From assembly GCF_002025665.1 (NCBI RefSeq), contig NZ_CP018786.1:3348001-3412000 (forward strand): a DNA stretch of 64,000 bases, in the 5' to 3' direction. Positions 56,532-64,000 of the stretch are shown piece by piece. The stretch comes from Chryseobacterium indologenes (GTDB taxonomy: Bacteria; Bacteroidota; Bacteroidia; Flavobacteriales; Weeksellaceae). A model generated the notes under the pieces. It ran no database searches and was not told where the DNA came from. It was given only the letters and a program-made list of their open reading frames with translations. The position numbers and the translations under genes were made by a program. Within the stretch, counting starts at the first letter, position 1, and the number at the start of each line of letters is the position of its first letter.

Positions 56532-57116
56532 TTATTTCTCCTTTGAAGCAAGACGCTTTCTGATGGTACTGACAAATTCTTTTGAAACACCGAGATAAGA
56601 AGCGATGTAATATTGTGCTACTCTTTGTGGAATTGAAGGATATACTTTGATAAATTCAAGGTATCTGTCTGATGCGGTTTTGGAAATGGTATTAACCAGT
56701 CGGCTCTGCAGGGTTGCCAGATTTCTCTGAACCAGCATTCTGAAAACTCTTTCAAATTTAGGAACTTCCTGCAATAATTTTTCTTTCGTTGAAGGGTTTA
56801 GCATATAGATTTCCGAATCTTCCAGCGTTTCAATATACACTTTAGAAGGTTTCTGCTCCTGAAATGAGGCAATATCACTGATCCACCAGTCTTCGATGGC
56901 AAACAGTAACGTTACTTCAGAACCATTATCATCCAAACAATACATTCTTACACATCCTTTGTGAATATACCCTTCAAACTGGCAGATTTCTCCTTCTCTG
57001 AGTAAAACCGTTTTCTTTGGAAACGACTGGCAAACAAGCAGATCTGTAAAAGTTTTTTCTTCTTCCGGAGTGATGGAGATAAATCGTGTAATATTTTTGA
57101 TGATATTTTCGAACAT
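56532..57116 (-). CDS. Crp/Fnr-family transcriptional regulator
   Basis: 194 residues. The N-terminal cyclic-nucleotide-binding-like beta-roll (FPKKTVLLREGEICQFEGYI, KGCVRMYCLDDNGSEVTLLFAIEDWWI) is followed by the long dimer helix (VPKFERVFRMLVQRNLATLQSRLV) and an HTH (RVAQYYIASYLGVSKEFVSTIRKRL). The R-E phosphate-binding motif of true cAMP receptors is not evident, as usual in this Bacteroidota subgroup. It is 9 bp downstream of a small receiver-like gene. It is the nearest candidate regulator of the pirin promoter. Confidence 0.85.
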   Translation of the reverse strand: MFENIIKNITRFISITPEEEKTFTDLLVCQSFPKKTVLLREGEICQFEGYIHKGCVRMYCLDDNGSEVTLLFAIEDWWISDIASFQEQKPSKVYIETLEDSEIYMLNPSTKEKLLQEVPKFERVFRMLVQRNLATLQSRLVNTISKTASDRYLEFIKVYPSIPQRVAQYYIASYLGVSKEFVSTIRKRLASKEK

Positions 57117-57125
57117 AATGTAGGT

Positions 57126-57437
57126 TTATCCCTGCAAATTAGGAAAAAGACTGTAAACTTCATTCTTTAAAAGTCCACTTCCGCCTCCGTAATGATCAAT
57201 TACTTTAACGTCCTTATCTAAACCGGCACAGAATATTTTTATATCTTTCTCAAAATCATCTTCTAAGCCAGAGCTTAAAAGGACAATATCTACTTTATTA
57301 TTTTTTATGTATTCATAGCAGAAACCTTGATCGCTTTGGATTTCTGCTGTCCAGCCTTCATTGTTTTCTATAATTCTTTTTAAAGTATCCAGAATTTCCT
57401 GGTTTTTTCCAATGACTAAAAAATGTAATGTTTTCAT
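57126..57437 (-). CDS. Small receiver-like protein, unknown function
   Basis: 103 residues with a response-regulator-like pattern: TLHFLVIGKNQEILDTLKRII then KVDIVLLSSGLEDDFEKDI and DVKVIDHYGG. The acidic pocket of a phosphorylatable receiver is incomplete: the strand-1 acidic pair is replaced by Gly-Lys, and the strand-3 Asp by Ser. It therefore probably does not accept phosphate. It precedes the Crp/Fnr gene by 9 bp and likely shares its transcript. Confidence 0.6.
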   Translation of the reverse strand: MKTLHFLVIGKNQEILDTLKRIIENNEGWTAEIQSDQGFCYEYIKNNKVDIVLLSSGLEDDFEKDIKIFCAGLDKDVKVIDHYGGGSGLLKNEVYSLFPNLQG

Positions 57438-57525
57438 ATTGTTTAAAGTTTAAAATTCAAAGTTCAAGGTTCAGAGTTTAATGTTTAATGTTTATATTGT
57501 TCACGAAGGGTAAAATGACGATCTA

Positions 57526-57591
57526 GATTCCTGCGGAATGACACAGTGTGCGGATAAATAAAGTGCTTAGTTTGTCCATTCCGTAGGAATC
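57526..57591. repeat. Palindromic repeat R5
   Basis: GATTCCTGCGGAATGACA arm and CATTCCGTAGGAATC arm. The centre GTGTGCGGATAAATAAAGTG equals that of R2. C-rich companion DNA follows (57600-57718: CTCAAACCCTCC, CGAAACCCGC). No gene in 57438-57718. Confidence 0.75.
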
Positions 57592-57718
57592 TAAACACTT
57601 TTACTCCCAAATGCTCCCACTCAATAATCTGAATCTCGAAACCCGCTTCCACACTAACAACTCTAATATTCTCAAACCCTCCGACTGTCAAACTCAAAAC
57701 CCACCTTCCGAACCGCTC

Positions 57719-59329
57719 CTACAAATGTTTATTCCCTGTAATTTTCAGTTCATTAAGATCCAGTTGGGATTCTGCTTTTCTGATTTCATCATCACTGAAG
57801 AGTTTTTCTCGTTTCATTTTAAACAGTTCCTTTCTTTGCAGGGCAAATATGTCCAGCATTACTTTGTGATATTCTGCCATATCATTTTGCCTGTTGGCAC
57901 ACATTTCAATAGAACTTAAATGATTCTGGTGAAGTTTGATATCACTTTCCAGTGCCTTTTTAAGATTCTCCAGCAGACCATTGCTGTTCACCGCTTCATT
58001 GTATTCGTTATCAAGTTTATGAACGGCAAGTTTATCCAGTCTCATCTGAATTCCGGCCTGCTGTTCATGAGAAGGAAGGATATGATCAATCTCTCCTATT
58101 TTAGTTAATTTAATAACTAAAGGCAAGGTAAGTCCCTGAAACACCAATGTCACAAAAATGACTACGAATGTGATAAAAATGATCAGGTTTCTCATCGGGA
58201 ATTCAGTTTGTGAATTCATCATAACCGGTATTGACAAGGCTGTTGCAAGGGAAACCACTCCTCTCATTCCTGCCCAGCCTATAATCAACGGATTTTTCCA
58301 TCCCGGACTAGGATCACGACGAGCTTTTTCACTGAACCATCTTGGAAGATGAGCCACAGGATAAATCCACAACAGACGTACAACAATGACAATCAAACTG
58401 ATAATTAAACCATATTTGATTCCTTCCATCAAAGAAATTCCCCCTAATCCATTGATGATATCCGGAAGTTCGAGCCCTATTAATACAAAAACCAAAGCAT
58501 TCATCACAAAAATAAGGGTGTTCCAGACTCCTGTCATGTTAATTCTAGTGGTTCCTGTTTTAAAAATTTCATGAGCACGGAAAGACATAAACAATCCTCC
58601 GCTCACCACAGCCATCACTCCCGAAAAATGAAAATGCTCTGCTGAAAGAAACAAAATATAAGGAGTCATTACAGTAAGTGCCGCATCAATAGCGGGTGTA
58701 GTGGGTAAAAACCTGTGAATAGCATAAAAAATATGCGCTCCTGCGATTCCTATGACAACACCCATTCCTGCTACCAGAAAAAACTGTCCAGTCGCTTCAT
58801 GCATTGAGAAAGCCCCTGTCATTACAGCTGCCAGAGCAAATCTGAAAACAATCAGTGAAGAGGCATCATTAATCAGACTTTCTCCTTCCAGAATGGCAAT
58901 CGTACGCTTGGGAACTTTTAATCCTTTTAAGACGGTTGTGGCTGCTACAGCATCCGGTGGCGAAACAATTCCTCCCAATAAAAACCCTAATGCCAATGTA
59001 AACCCAGGAATCAACATTTGTGAAGTATAAGCCACTACCAGAGAGGTCAGAAATACCAATCCAAATGCCAACAAACTAATGGGACGTTTCCATTTCCAGA
59101 AATCGTTCCATGAAGTGTACCAGGCCGCTTCGTATAAAAGAGGTGGTAAAAAAATCAGAAATATAATCTCCGGATCCAGCTTTAAAACAGGGACTCCGGG
59201 AATAAGGCTGATTCCCAAACCGGCAAGAACCAGAAAGATAGGATAGGCAATTTTGATCCGCTGTGCCAGCATGACCAGCAGCATAACCAGTAATAAAAGA
59301 CCTAATATTAAAAGTAGTTGTTCGTGCAT
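57719..59329 (-). CDS. Na+/H+ antiporter, CPA1 family
   Basis: 536 residues. About twelve hydrophobic helices occupy residues 1-420, with CPA1 motifs: FLIFLPPLLYEAAWYTSW, LLGGIVSPPDAVAATTVLKGL and ILEGESLINDASSLIVFRFAL, including the paired Asn-Asp of the ion site. GWAGMRGVVSLATALSIP is the conserved late-helix block. A ~110-residue cytoplasmic tail is helical and rich in charged residues. It exports Na+ (or K+) in exchange for protons at the inner membrane. Confidence 0.9.
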   Translation of the reverse strand: MHEQLLLILGLLLLVMLLVMLAQRIKIAYPIFLVLAGLGISLIPGVPVLKLDPEIIFLIFLPPLLYEAAWYTSWNDFWKWKRPISLLAFGLVFLTSLVVAYTSQMLIPGFTLALGFLLGGIVSPPDAVAATTVLKGLKVPKRTIAILEGESLINDASSLIVFRFALAAVMTGAFSMHEATGQFFLVAGMGVVIGIAGAHIFYAIHRFLPTTPAIDAALTVMTPYILFLSAEHFHFSGVMAVVSGGLFMSFRAHEIFKTGTTRINMTGVWNTLIFVMNALVFVLIGLELPDIINGLGGISLMEGIKYGLIISLIVIVVRLLWIYPVAHLPRWFSEKARRDPSPGWKNPLIIGWAGMRGVVSLATALSIPVMMNSQTEFPMRNLIIFITFVVIFVTLVFQGLTLPLVIKLTKIGEIDHILPSHEQQAGIQMRLDKLAVHKLDNEYNEAVNSNGLLENLKKALESDIKLHQNHLSSIEMCANRQNDMAEYHKVMLDIFALQRKELFKMKREKLFSDDEIRKAESQLDLNELKITGNKHL

Positions 59330-59376
59330 GTTTTTTAGAAGTTAGAAATTAGAGGTTAGTTTTTAGATTCTGGTTA

Positions 59377-59431
59377 TTTAGGTTTTGGCTAAAGCTAGTG
59401 GATTGATTATTTATTGTAAGGCGGGCTAAAG
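59377..59431. repeat. GGCTAAAGCC-type repeat element, copy 2 (decayed)
   Basis: TTAGGTTTTGGCTAAAGC then about 25 bp later GGCGGGCTAAAGCTC. Same order as at 40564-40637, but the second hairpin has lost its perfect pairing. Confidence 0.5.
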
Positions 59432-59467
59432 CTCATCTTTATTAAATGTTAATTTATGCATTGGATA

Positions 59468-59532
59468 GATTCCTACGGAATGACAAAGTGTACGGATAGA
59501 TAAAACGTAATATTTGTCATTCCGTAGGAATC
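59468..59532. repeat. Palindromic repeat R6
   Basis: GATTCCTACGGAATGACA and TGTCATTCCGTAGGAATC arms, perfect complements, centre GTGTACGGATAGATAAAACG similar to R2 and R5. Confidence 0.8.
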
Positions 59533-59561
59533 TCCACTTTACTTGATTACTTAAAATGTAA

Positions 59562-59726
59562 TAACCACAAAAGTCACAAAGTTTTTATTTTAAAATGTTT
59601 ATAAAGTTTAATAACATACAATATAAAGATCACATAAGAGAAAAATCAAAGATTTTTATAAAACTTAAGTGTCCTTGTCATAAATTCAATATTAGCTTAT
59701 CAAATCTTTTGTGACTTTTGTGGTTA
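59562..59726. repeat. MITE-like element with 20-bp terminal inverted repeats
   Basis: TAACCACAAAAGTCACAAAG at the left end (59562-59581) is mirrored by CTTTTGTGACTTTTGTGGTT (59706-59725) at the right. The ~125-bp A/T-rich centre has no open frame. It abuts the stop of the esterase gene (59729). Flanking target duplication is not clear. Confidence 0.65.
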
Positions 59727-59728
59727 AA

Positions 59729-60349
59729 TTATTTAAATATCACTGAATTAGCTATTTCAATTTCTTCCTCGTTAATAGAATGTCCGAAATTGGCATATAC
59801 TTTTTCTGTTACCTCCGCATTCATTTCTCTTAAAATATTGGCTGTAGCATATACTCTTTCTACGGGCACATGAAAATCCGGATTGCTGGTTCCCAGAAAA
59901 ATTGGAGTTCCTGCAAAATCGCCTTTATAATTTTCACGGTTGATTTTATCTCCTATCACTCCACCGATAATGGCTGCTGCTCCACCAAACTTCTGAGCAT
60001 TTCGTGCTAAAAATTCAAGGGTAAGACAGGCTCCCTGAGAAAATCCGAAAAAGTAGATATTTTCAGGTTGAATTCCGGATTTTACTGTGGCTTTTACTGT
60101 TTCATCAACCATTTCAAGGGCTGATGACAACCATGGTTCGTTCTGTTCCACGGGTGCTATAAATGAGAAGGGATACCAGGTGTGATTCAGTGCCTGTGGC
60201 GCTAACAGAGCATAATCTTTTACATTTAAATGCTGTGATAAACTCAGAATATCCTGAGCACTTCCTCCACGTCCGTGAACCATGATCAAAGCTTTTTCTG
60301 CCTGATTCAATGGTATGCCTGCTGTTTTTATATTTAAAATATGACTCAT
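59729..60349 (-). CDS. Phospholipase/carboxylesterase-like alpha/beta hydrolase
   Basis: 206 residues. HGRGGSAQDIL forms the oxyanion side. The nucleophile is Ser104 in FFGFSQGACL, the Asp is in GTSNPDFHVP, and the His is in YANFGHSIN. This is the small carboxylesterase family that includes MhqD, which accompanies ring-cleaving dioxygenases in Bacillus. It follows a ring-cleaving dioxygenase gene with a 5-bp gap, so the two are cotranscribed. Confidence 0.88.
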   Translation of the reverse strand: MSHILNIKTAGIPLNQAEKALIMVHGRGGSAQDILSLSQHLNVKDYALLAPQALNHTWYPFSFIAPVEQNEPWLSSALEMVDETVKATVKSGIQPENIYFFGFSQGACLTLEFLARNAQKFGGAAAIIGGVIGDKINRENYKGDFAGTPIFLGTSNPDFHVPVERVYATANILREMNAEVTEKVYANFGHSINEEEIEIANSVIFK

Positions 60350-60354
60350 TATTT

Positions 60355-61308
60355 CTATCTGAATTTTTCTGTTGGATAATCGATTTTGGGAAGAACTTCA
60401 TTCAAACGTTCTCTTCTTTTTTCAAACTGTAGTGGCAATTGGAGATCTTCTCCTAAAAATGCGGCCTCTTCATCTACATCGAATCCGGGGCCGGAAGTTG
60501 CAATTTCAAATAAAACACCTCCCGGTTCTTTAAAATACACAGAAGTAAAATATTTTCTGTCTTTCACTTCAGTATGTTCCAGTCCGTATGCATTTAATCT
60601 TTTTACCATTTCCAGCTGAGATTCTGCATCTGGAGTGGCAAAAGCTACATGATGAACAGTACCTCTTCCGGCTAATCCTTTCAAAGCGTTGGGAGTAGAA
60701 AGCAGATCTACGTATTTCCCTGGCATATTTTCTGTTCCTAATCTCAATCGGTCAGGACTTTCTTTGATCACTTTATGATCCATCTGAGTCGTCAGAAGTG
60801 CAGCTGTTCTTTCATAAGCATCCTGCCAGATTTCCACGTGATGAATCCCTTTGATTGCATAATCTTTTGGAATATAGCCGTTGTAATATCCTTTTCTTTC
60901 GTCTTTATCATTAAAAACCAATTCCAGCCCTAGCCCGTCAAAATCTTCCAGATAAATGAAAACTTCATCAGAAAATCTTTGCTGCGGCTGCTTGAAAGGA
61001 ATATTGAATTGTTCCAGACGATTCATCCAATAATCCAGGGCTTCTAAAGAAACTGAAAAAGCAGTGGTATTGAGCATTCCTTTACCATGTCTTCCATTGA
61101 TCAAATCTTTGCCATAGGGAAAAGTGGTCATAATGGTTCCCGGTGTTCCGTATTCGTCACCGAAATAAAAATGATAAACATCTGAGTAATCAAAATTGAC
61201 CGTTTTTTTTACTAATCGAAGTCCTAAAACTCCGGTATAAAAGTCTATATTTTCCTGTGCATTGCCGGTAATTGCCGTTACGTGATGCAATCCTGTGATA
61301 AGTTTCAT
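60355..61308 (-). CDS. Ring-cleaving dioxygenase, VOC family (MhqO-like)
   Basis: 317 residues made of two vicinal-oxygen-chelate modules. The first opens with ITGLHHVTAITGNAQENIDFYTGVLG and the second with IKGIHHVEIW, with HHVAFATPDAES and VYFKEPGGVLFEIATSGPGF. Metal ligands are the His of GLHH or GTVHH and the Glu in LFEIAT. Relatives degrade hydroquinone- or catechol-type compounds. It is about 46% identical by eye in the core to the second copy at 61862-62794; that figure is an impression, not a computed alignment. Confidence 0.88.
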   Translation of the reverse strand: MKLITGLHHVTAITGNAQENIDFYTGVLGLRLVKKTVNFDYSDVYHFYFGDEYGTPGTIMTTFPYGKDLINGRHGKGMLNTTAFSVSLEALDYWMNRLEQFNIPFKQPQQRFSDEVFIYLEDFDGLGLELVFNDKDERKGYYNGYIPKDYAIKGIHHVEIWQDAYERTAALLTTQMDHKVIKESPDRLRLGTENMPGKYVDLLSTPNALKGLAGRGTVHHVAFATPDAESQLEMVKRLNAYGLEHTEVKDRKYFTSVYFKEPGGVLFEIATSGPGFDVDEEAAFLGEDLQLPLQFEKRRERLNEVLPKIDYPTEKFR

Positions 61309-61343
61309 TGTGTTGAAATTGTTAATTGGTTATTATGATGGAA

Positions 61344-61500
61344 GGCGAGATTTCGGGATTCGGGTTGATAAGCGCGAGAGTAGCTTTATGCATCGTTTGT
61401 CTTTCACTTCTATTTTTTAGCTCAAGACTCTCAAACCCTATTACCCTCCGATTCTCAAACTCGAATCTCGAAAACCCGCATCCCGAAACCCGCCTCTCAA
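61344..61500. repeat. GC-rich inverted-repeat element
   Basis: GGCGAGATTTCGGGATTCGG at the left (61344-61363) is the imperfect complement of CCGCATCCCGAAACCCGCC near the right end (61476-61494). The right part belongs to the CTCAAAC/TCCCGAAACCCG family that also lies beside R1, R2 and R5. It fills the 197-bp gap between the dioxygenase and GNAT genes. Confidence 0.55.
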
Positions 61501-61505
61501 ACTCA

Positions 61506-61802
61506 CTATAGCTCTTCCTTCAACCATACATCATTATATTCTTCCGGATGACGTTTGAACTGGGCGTGAACATACGGACACAACGGTAAAATTTTCAAAT
61601 CATTTTCTCTTGCATAGGAAACCAGTCTTTCCAGTAAAATTTTTGCAAAACCTTTTCCTTCATATTCCTGATTTACTTCGGTATGGTAAACAGTCAGTTT
61701 TTTTCCAATGACTGAAATATCCATTTTACCTGCTTTATGATCGTCTGAGAAAAGCTGAATCTCTCCTTTTCTTCCTTCTAAAACTATTTCTGTTCTTTCC
61801 AT
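61506..61802 (-). CDS. YjdJ/YidJ-type GNAT N-acetyltransferase
   Basis: 98 residues. A minimal GNAT-fold protein: KKLTVYHTEVNQEYEGKGFAKILL holds the acetyl-CoA loop (EYEGKGFA), followed by LVSYARENDLKILPLCPYVHAQFKRHPEEY. The single-domain form is common. Substrate unknown. It lies 59 bp downstream of the second dioxygenase gene. Confidence 0.85.
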   Translation of the reverse strand: MERTEIVLEGRKGEIQLFSDDHKAGKMDISVIGKKLTVYHTEVNQEYEGKGFAKILLERLVSYARENDLKILPLCPYVHAQFKRHPEEYNDVWLKEEL

Positions 61803-61861
61803 TTTTCTTGTTTTTAATTCTTAATTCAAAATTAGCATCTTTCTAAAATATGACCGATGAT

Positions 61862-62794
61862 CTATGATAAGTTCGGCAGTACTCCTTCTATTTTGTCACG
61901 CATTCCTTCATATTGAACGGGAAGTTTCAGATTTTTGCCCAATTCATTCAAAGGTTCGTCTACGGTGAATCCCGGGTTGTCGGTTGCAATTTCAAACAAA
62001 ACGCCTCCCGGCTCACGGAAGTACAGTGAGTAAAAATAATCTCTGTTGATCTTCGGAGTGATGCTTAATCCCGCAGATAACGCTTTCTCACGATACTCCA
62101 TCAAAACATTATCATCTTTTACTCTGAATGCAATGTGGTGATTGGTTCCCGCTGCATTTCTACCTGCCGGAATGGTATCATTTTCAATAATATCAACAAT
62201 ATTAGCCGTATCAATGGCATCAGTTGCCAATCTGTATCTTTCGCCATCTTGTTTCTGCAAATCATATCCTAAAATATCCGTCAGAACTTTGATGGTAGGA
62301 TCTGCCTTTTTTAAGGTTAATGTAACATTATGGAACCCTTTCAAGGCATTTTCATCTTTGATATCATCTGTTGTCCATACTTTTCTGTTGTCTTCACTAA
62401 GCGGTTCTATCAACTGTAACTGAAGCCCGTCCGGATCTTTAAAAGAAATCATTTTTTCTCCGAAGACTTCGCCCTCTTCTGTAGCTACATGTAAGCTTTG
62501 TAAATGATCTTTCCAGAATTCAAGACTTCCTTTGGGTACTGAATATCCAATATGAGTAGCCATACCACTTCCATTATTTCCTTTTCCTATTCCTTCCCAT
62601 GGAAAGAAAGTAAGAATGGTTCCCGGTGTTCCGTTTTCGTTTCCGAAATAGAAGTGATACGTTCCAGGATCATCAAAATTTACAGTTTTCTTTACCAGTC
62701 TTACACCTAAAACTTTGGTATAAAAATCTAAATTTCTTTTGGCGTTGTCTGCAATAGCAGTAATATGATGCAGACCTAAAATTCTATTGTCCAT
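61862..62794 (-). CDS. Ring-cleaving dioxygenase, VOC family (MhqA/MhqO-like), second copy
   Basis: 310 residues from MDNRILGLHHITAIAD (ATG 62792-62794); an ATG at 62842 would start inside the promoter palindrome and is rejected. Two VOC modules, with GLHHITAI, FHNVTLTLKKADPTI, GTNHHIAFRVKDDN and LYFREPGGVLFEIATDNPGF. Paralogous to the gene at 60355-61308. It has its own promoter shared in sequence with the pirin gene. Confidence 0.88.
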   Translation of the reverse strand: MDNRILGLHHITAIADNAKRNLDFYTKVLGVRLVKKTVNFDDPGTYHFYFGNENGTPGTILTFFPWEGIGKGNNGSGMATHIGYSVPKGSLEFWKDHLQSLHVATEEGEVFGEKMISFKDPDGLQLQLIEPLSEDNRKVWTTDDIKDENALKGFHNVTLTLKKADPTIKVLTDILGYDLQKQDGERYRLATDAIDTANIVDIIENDTIPAGRNAAGTNHHIAFRVKDDNVLMEYREKALSAGLSITPKINRDYFYSLYFREPGGVLFEIATDNPGFTVDEPLNELGKNLKLPVQYEGMRDKIEGVLPNLS

Positions 62795-62811
62795 GTCTTT
62801 TAATTTTGATG

Positions 62812-62856
62812 CTAAATTACAGTGAACAGAAATCCTGTGCATTTAACTAGTTTAAT
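62812..62856 (-). promoter_or_regulatory. Dioxygenase promoter with 16-bp palindrome
   Basis: The -7-like box TAATTTAG is at 62819-62812, with the palindrome ATTTAACTAGTTTAAT at 62841-62856, again 22 bp apart edge to edge. The intervening bases (AGGATTTCTGTTCACTG) align without gaps to those of the pirin promoter (AGGGTTTCTGGTCTCTC). Confidence 0.65.
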
Positions 62857-63168
62857 AAATCAAAAAGGTCCAATGATCTTGTCTCTTTGATCTGATAATA
62901 ATTTAATTTAAAATTCACAGATTTGATTGGAATTCCCTCAATACACACATTAGGTTTATAAATAATCTACAAAATAAAAATGCACCAGAATAAATTTCTA
63001 TCTATTTTACCCATGACAATATAAAAATTATTCAATTCTCATAAATTTCAATTTATATTACATTTTTAATAATTAAAAATAAATGATATTTTCTCTATTT
63101 TTTGAAATAAAAGGCATTAAAAATATTTTTAAAATTAAAATAAATGAGTGAATATTTAAATTGTAAAA

Positions 63169-63262
63169 TACTGCCAAACAGTAATTTAAATCATTAACAA
63201 TAAATTAATATTCAAAATACCTACTTTTTTAGTAGACTAATAAAAATTAAATTATATATTTG
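63169..63262 (+). promoter_or_regulatory. Promoter region of the small frame/EamA unit
   Basis: The -7 box TATATTTG is at 63255-63262, followed by C. Upstream are two short inverted repeats, TACTG-N5-CAGTA (63169-63183) and CTACT-N5-AGTAG (63221-63235). The second sits where the -33 element should be. The rest of 62857-63168 is very A/T-rich with no gene seen. Confidence 0.45.
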
Positions 63263-63288
63263 CAAACGTATTCAGGAAATAAAACAAA

Positions 63289-63387
63289 ATGAAGGCAAAA
63301 TCAAACAATAATACAATTAAGAAACATACCATCAAAAATATGATGAAGGATATCTGTATGCCTATACATCAAGAATACTGTGGTTGA
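63289..63387 (+). CDS. 32-residue peptide or leader frame upstream of EamA gene
   Basis: ATG at 63289, 32 codons, TGA at 63385-63387. The product is very basic at the start (KAKSNNNTIKKHTIKNMMK) and ends DICMPIHQEYCG, with two cysteines eight residues apart. It sits 27 nt behind a clear -7 box and just before a strong terminator, with the EamA gene beyond. It could be a leader peptide of an attenuator, a secreted peptide, or chance. Confidence 0.4.
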   Translation: MKAKSNNNTIKKHTIKNMMKDICMPIHQEYCG

Positions 63388-63413
63388 CCTTACTTTTATA
63401 TAGATATATTTTC

Positions 63414-63446
63414 AAAGGCTTTACCACGTGGTAGAGCCTTTTTTTA
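63414..63446 (+). terminator. Strong terminator (possible attenuator) before EamA gene
   Basis: AAAGGCTTTACCAC (63414-63427) and GTGGTAGAGCCTTT (63428-63441) are complementary over 14 bp with one G-U pair and run into T7. It lies between the short frame and the EamA start. Confidence 0.8.
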
Positions 63447-63475
63447 TTGAACACAACAACATCAAAAAAATAAAA

Positions 63476-64000
63476 ATGAGCAATTCTAAAAACAAATGGT
63501 TGATTCCATTGGCTTTTACAAACATCTATGTGATATGGGGAATTACGTTTTTAGCTATTTCATTTGGCTTAAAAGGTTTTCCGCCATTCATTCTTTCAGG
63601 ATTAAGATTTCTGGTTGCCGGAATTCTGATGATAGGATATCTTCTTTCTAAAGGAGAAAAAGCAAATTCTCTGATCAACTGGAAGAAAAATGCAATTACC
63701 GGTATTCTTATTCTTACCGGAGGAACCGGGCTAGTAGCCTGGGGAGAACAATATGTAACGGCTTCTGAGGCTGCTATTTCGATTGCAACAGGGCCATTCT
63801 GGTTTATTGCTATCGACAAAAAGAACTGGAAATATTATTTTTCAGATAAATTTATTCCGATAGGATTGGTAATTGGTTTTGCAGGATTGATTATGTTTTT
63901 AAAAGGTAGTGTAAATTCTAATGCTCATGCATTGGCAGATGGAAACTTACGTATTACTGCGTTTGTAGTGTTGGGATTAAGTTCTATTGCCTGGGTATTA
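63476..64000 (+). CDS. EamA-family (DMT superfamily) transporter, 3' end outside window
   Basis: The frame opens at ATG 63476 and stays open to the window end (175 codons). Six hydrophobic helices are present: FTNIYVIWGITFLAISF, FPPFILSGLRFLVAGILMIG, AITGILILTGGTGLVAWGEQ, AAISIATGPFWFIAI, FIPIGLVIGFAGLIMFL and the start of another. The WGxxF...R.LxAG...GEQ..T pattern is typical of EamA metabolite exporters such as YedA. The substrate is unknown. Confidence 0.85.
   Translation, partial: MSNSKNKWLIPLAFTNIYVIWGITFLAISFGLKGFPPFILSGLRFLVAGILMIGYLLSKGEKANSLINWKKNAITGILILTGGTGLVAWGEQYVTASEAAISIATGPFWFIAIDKKNWKYYFSDKFIPIGLVIGFAGLIMFLKGSVNSNAHALADGNLRITAFVVLGLSSIAWVL

Noticed and set aside
63526..63819. 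Minus-strand 97-codon frame
   Set aside because: Antisense to the EamA transporter frame, with no signal of its own.

Overview
The window looks like chromosome from a Weeksellaceae flavobacterium (Bacteroidota), most likely Chryseobacterium or a close relative. The evidence is a low G+C content, promoters with the Bacteroidota -7 box TAnnTTTG, a type IX secretion (T9SS) C-terminal sorting domain, a SusC-like barrel protein, a GH109 enzyme very like the one known from Elizabethkingia, and a fused E1 alpha/beta dehydrogenase. No rRNA gene, intact tRNA gene, CRISPR array, IS transposase or prophage was seen. These are readings by eye with no database search.

Layout. 1-6000 (minus strand): 5' part of a secreted GH29 alpha-L-fucosidase, then a cluster of a TIGR01777 epimerase, DUF2071, SRPBCC, methyltransferase and membrane-SRPBCC proteins headed by a GbsR/MarR-type regulator; three copies of one palindrome mark its likely regulon. 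6000-18400 (minus): ECF sigma factor, membrane protein with a TonB-plug domain and a VWA domain, VWA lipoprotein, terminator, SusC-like barrel lacking its plug, and an alpha-2-macroglobulin-like protein that carries a plug. 18500-22900: secreted C1 aminopeptidase, a double-glycine-leader (bacteriocin-like) peptide, an ene-reductase divergent from an HxlR regulator, and an AhpD-like protein. 23000-33000 (mostly minus): fused 2-oxoacid dehydrogenase E1, polyprenyl synthase, sterol-desaturase-like protein, rlmN and queA. 33000-39600 (plus): AIM24 protein, M61 peptidase, and a translationally overlapping trio (GH109, sugar nucleotidyltransferase, sugar kinase) that reads as an alpha-GalNAc salvage operon. 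39800-50100: DNA glycosylase, S9 peptidase, T9SS cargo, thioesterase, topB, an AbiC-like anti-phage protein and a catalytically incomplete M17 protein. 50600-63000 (minus): Alg_export/DoxX, amidohydrolase, isochorismatase-like hydrolase and pirin genes; a Crp/Fnr regulator; a Na+/H+ antiporter; and an esterase plus two ring-cleaving dioxygenases. The pirin promoter and one dioxygenase promoter share a near-identical 50-bp segment with a 16-bp palindrome, suggesting one quinone/electrophile-response regulon. 63200-64000: a 32-codon reading frame, a strong hairpin terminator and the start of an EamA transporter.

Intergenic DNA is rich in interspersed repeats: six copies of a ~65-bp palindromic element, a three-copy 161-163-bp tandem array, a ~165-bp MITE-like element with 20-bp terminal inverted repeats, and several smaller families.
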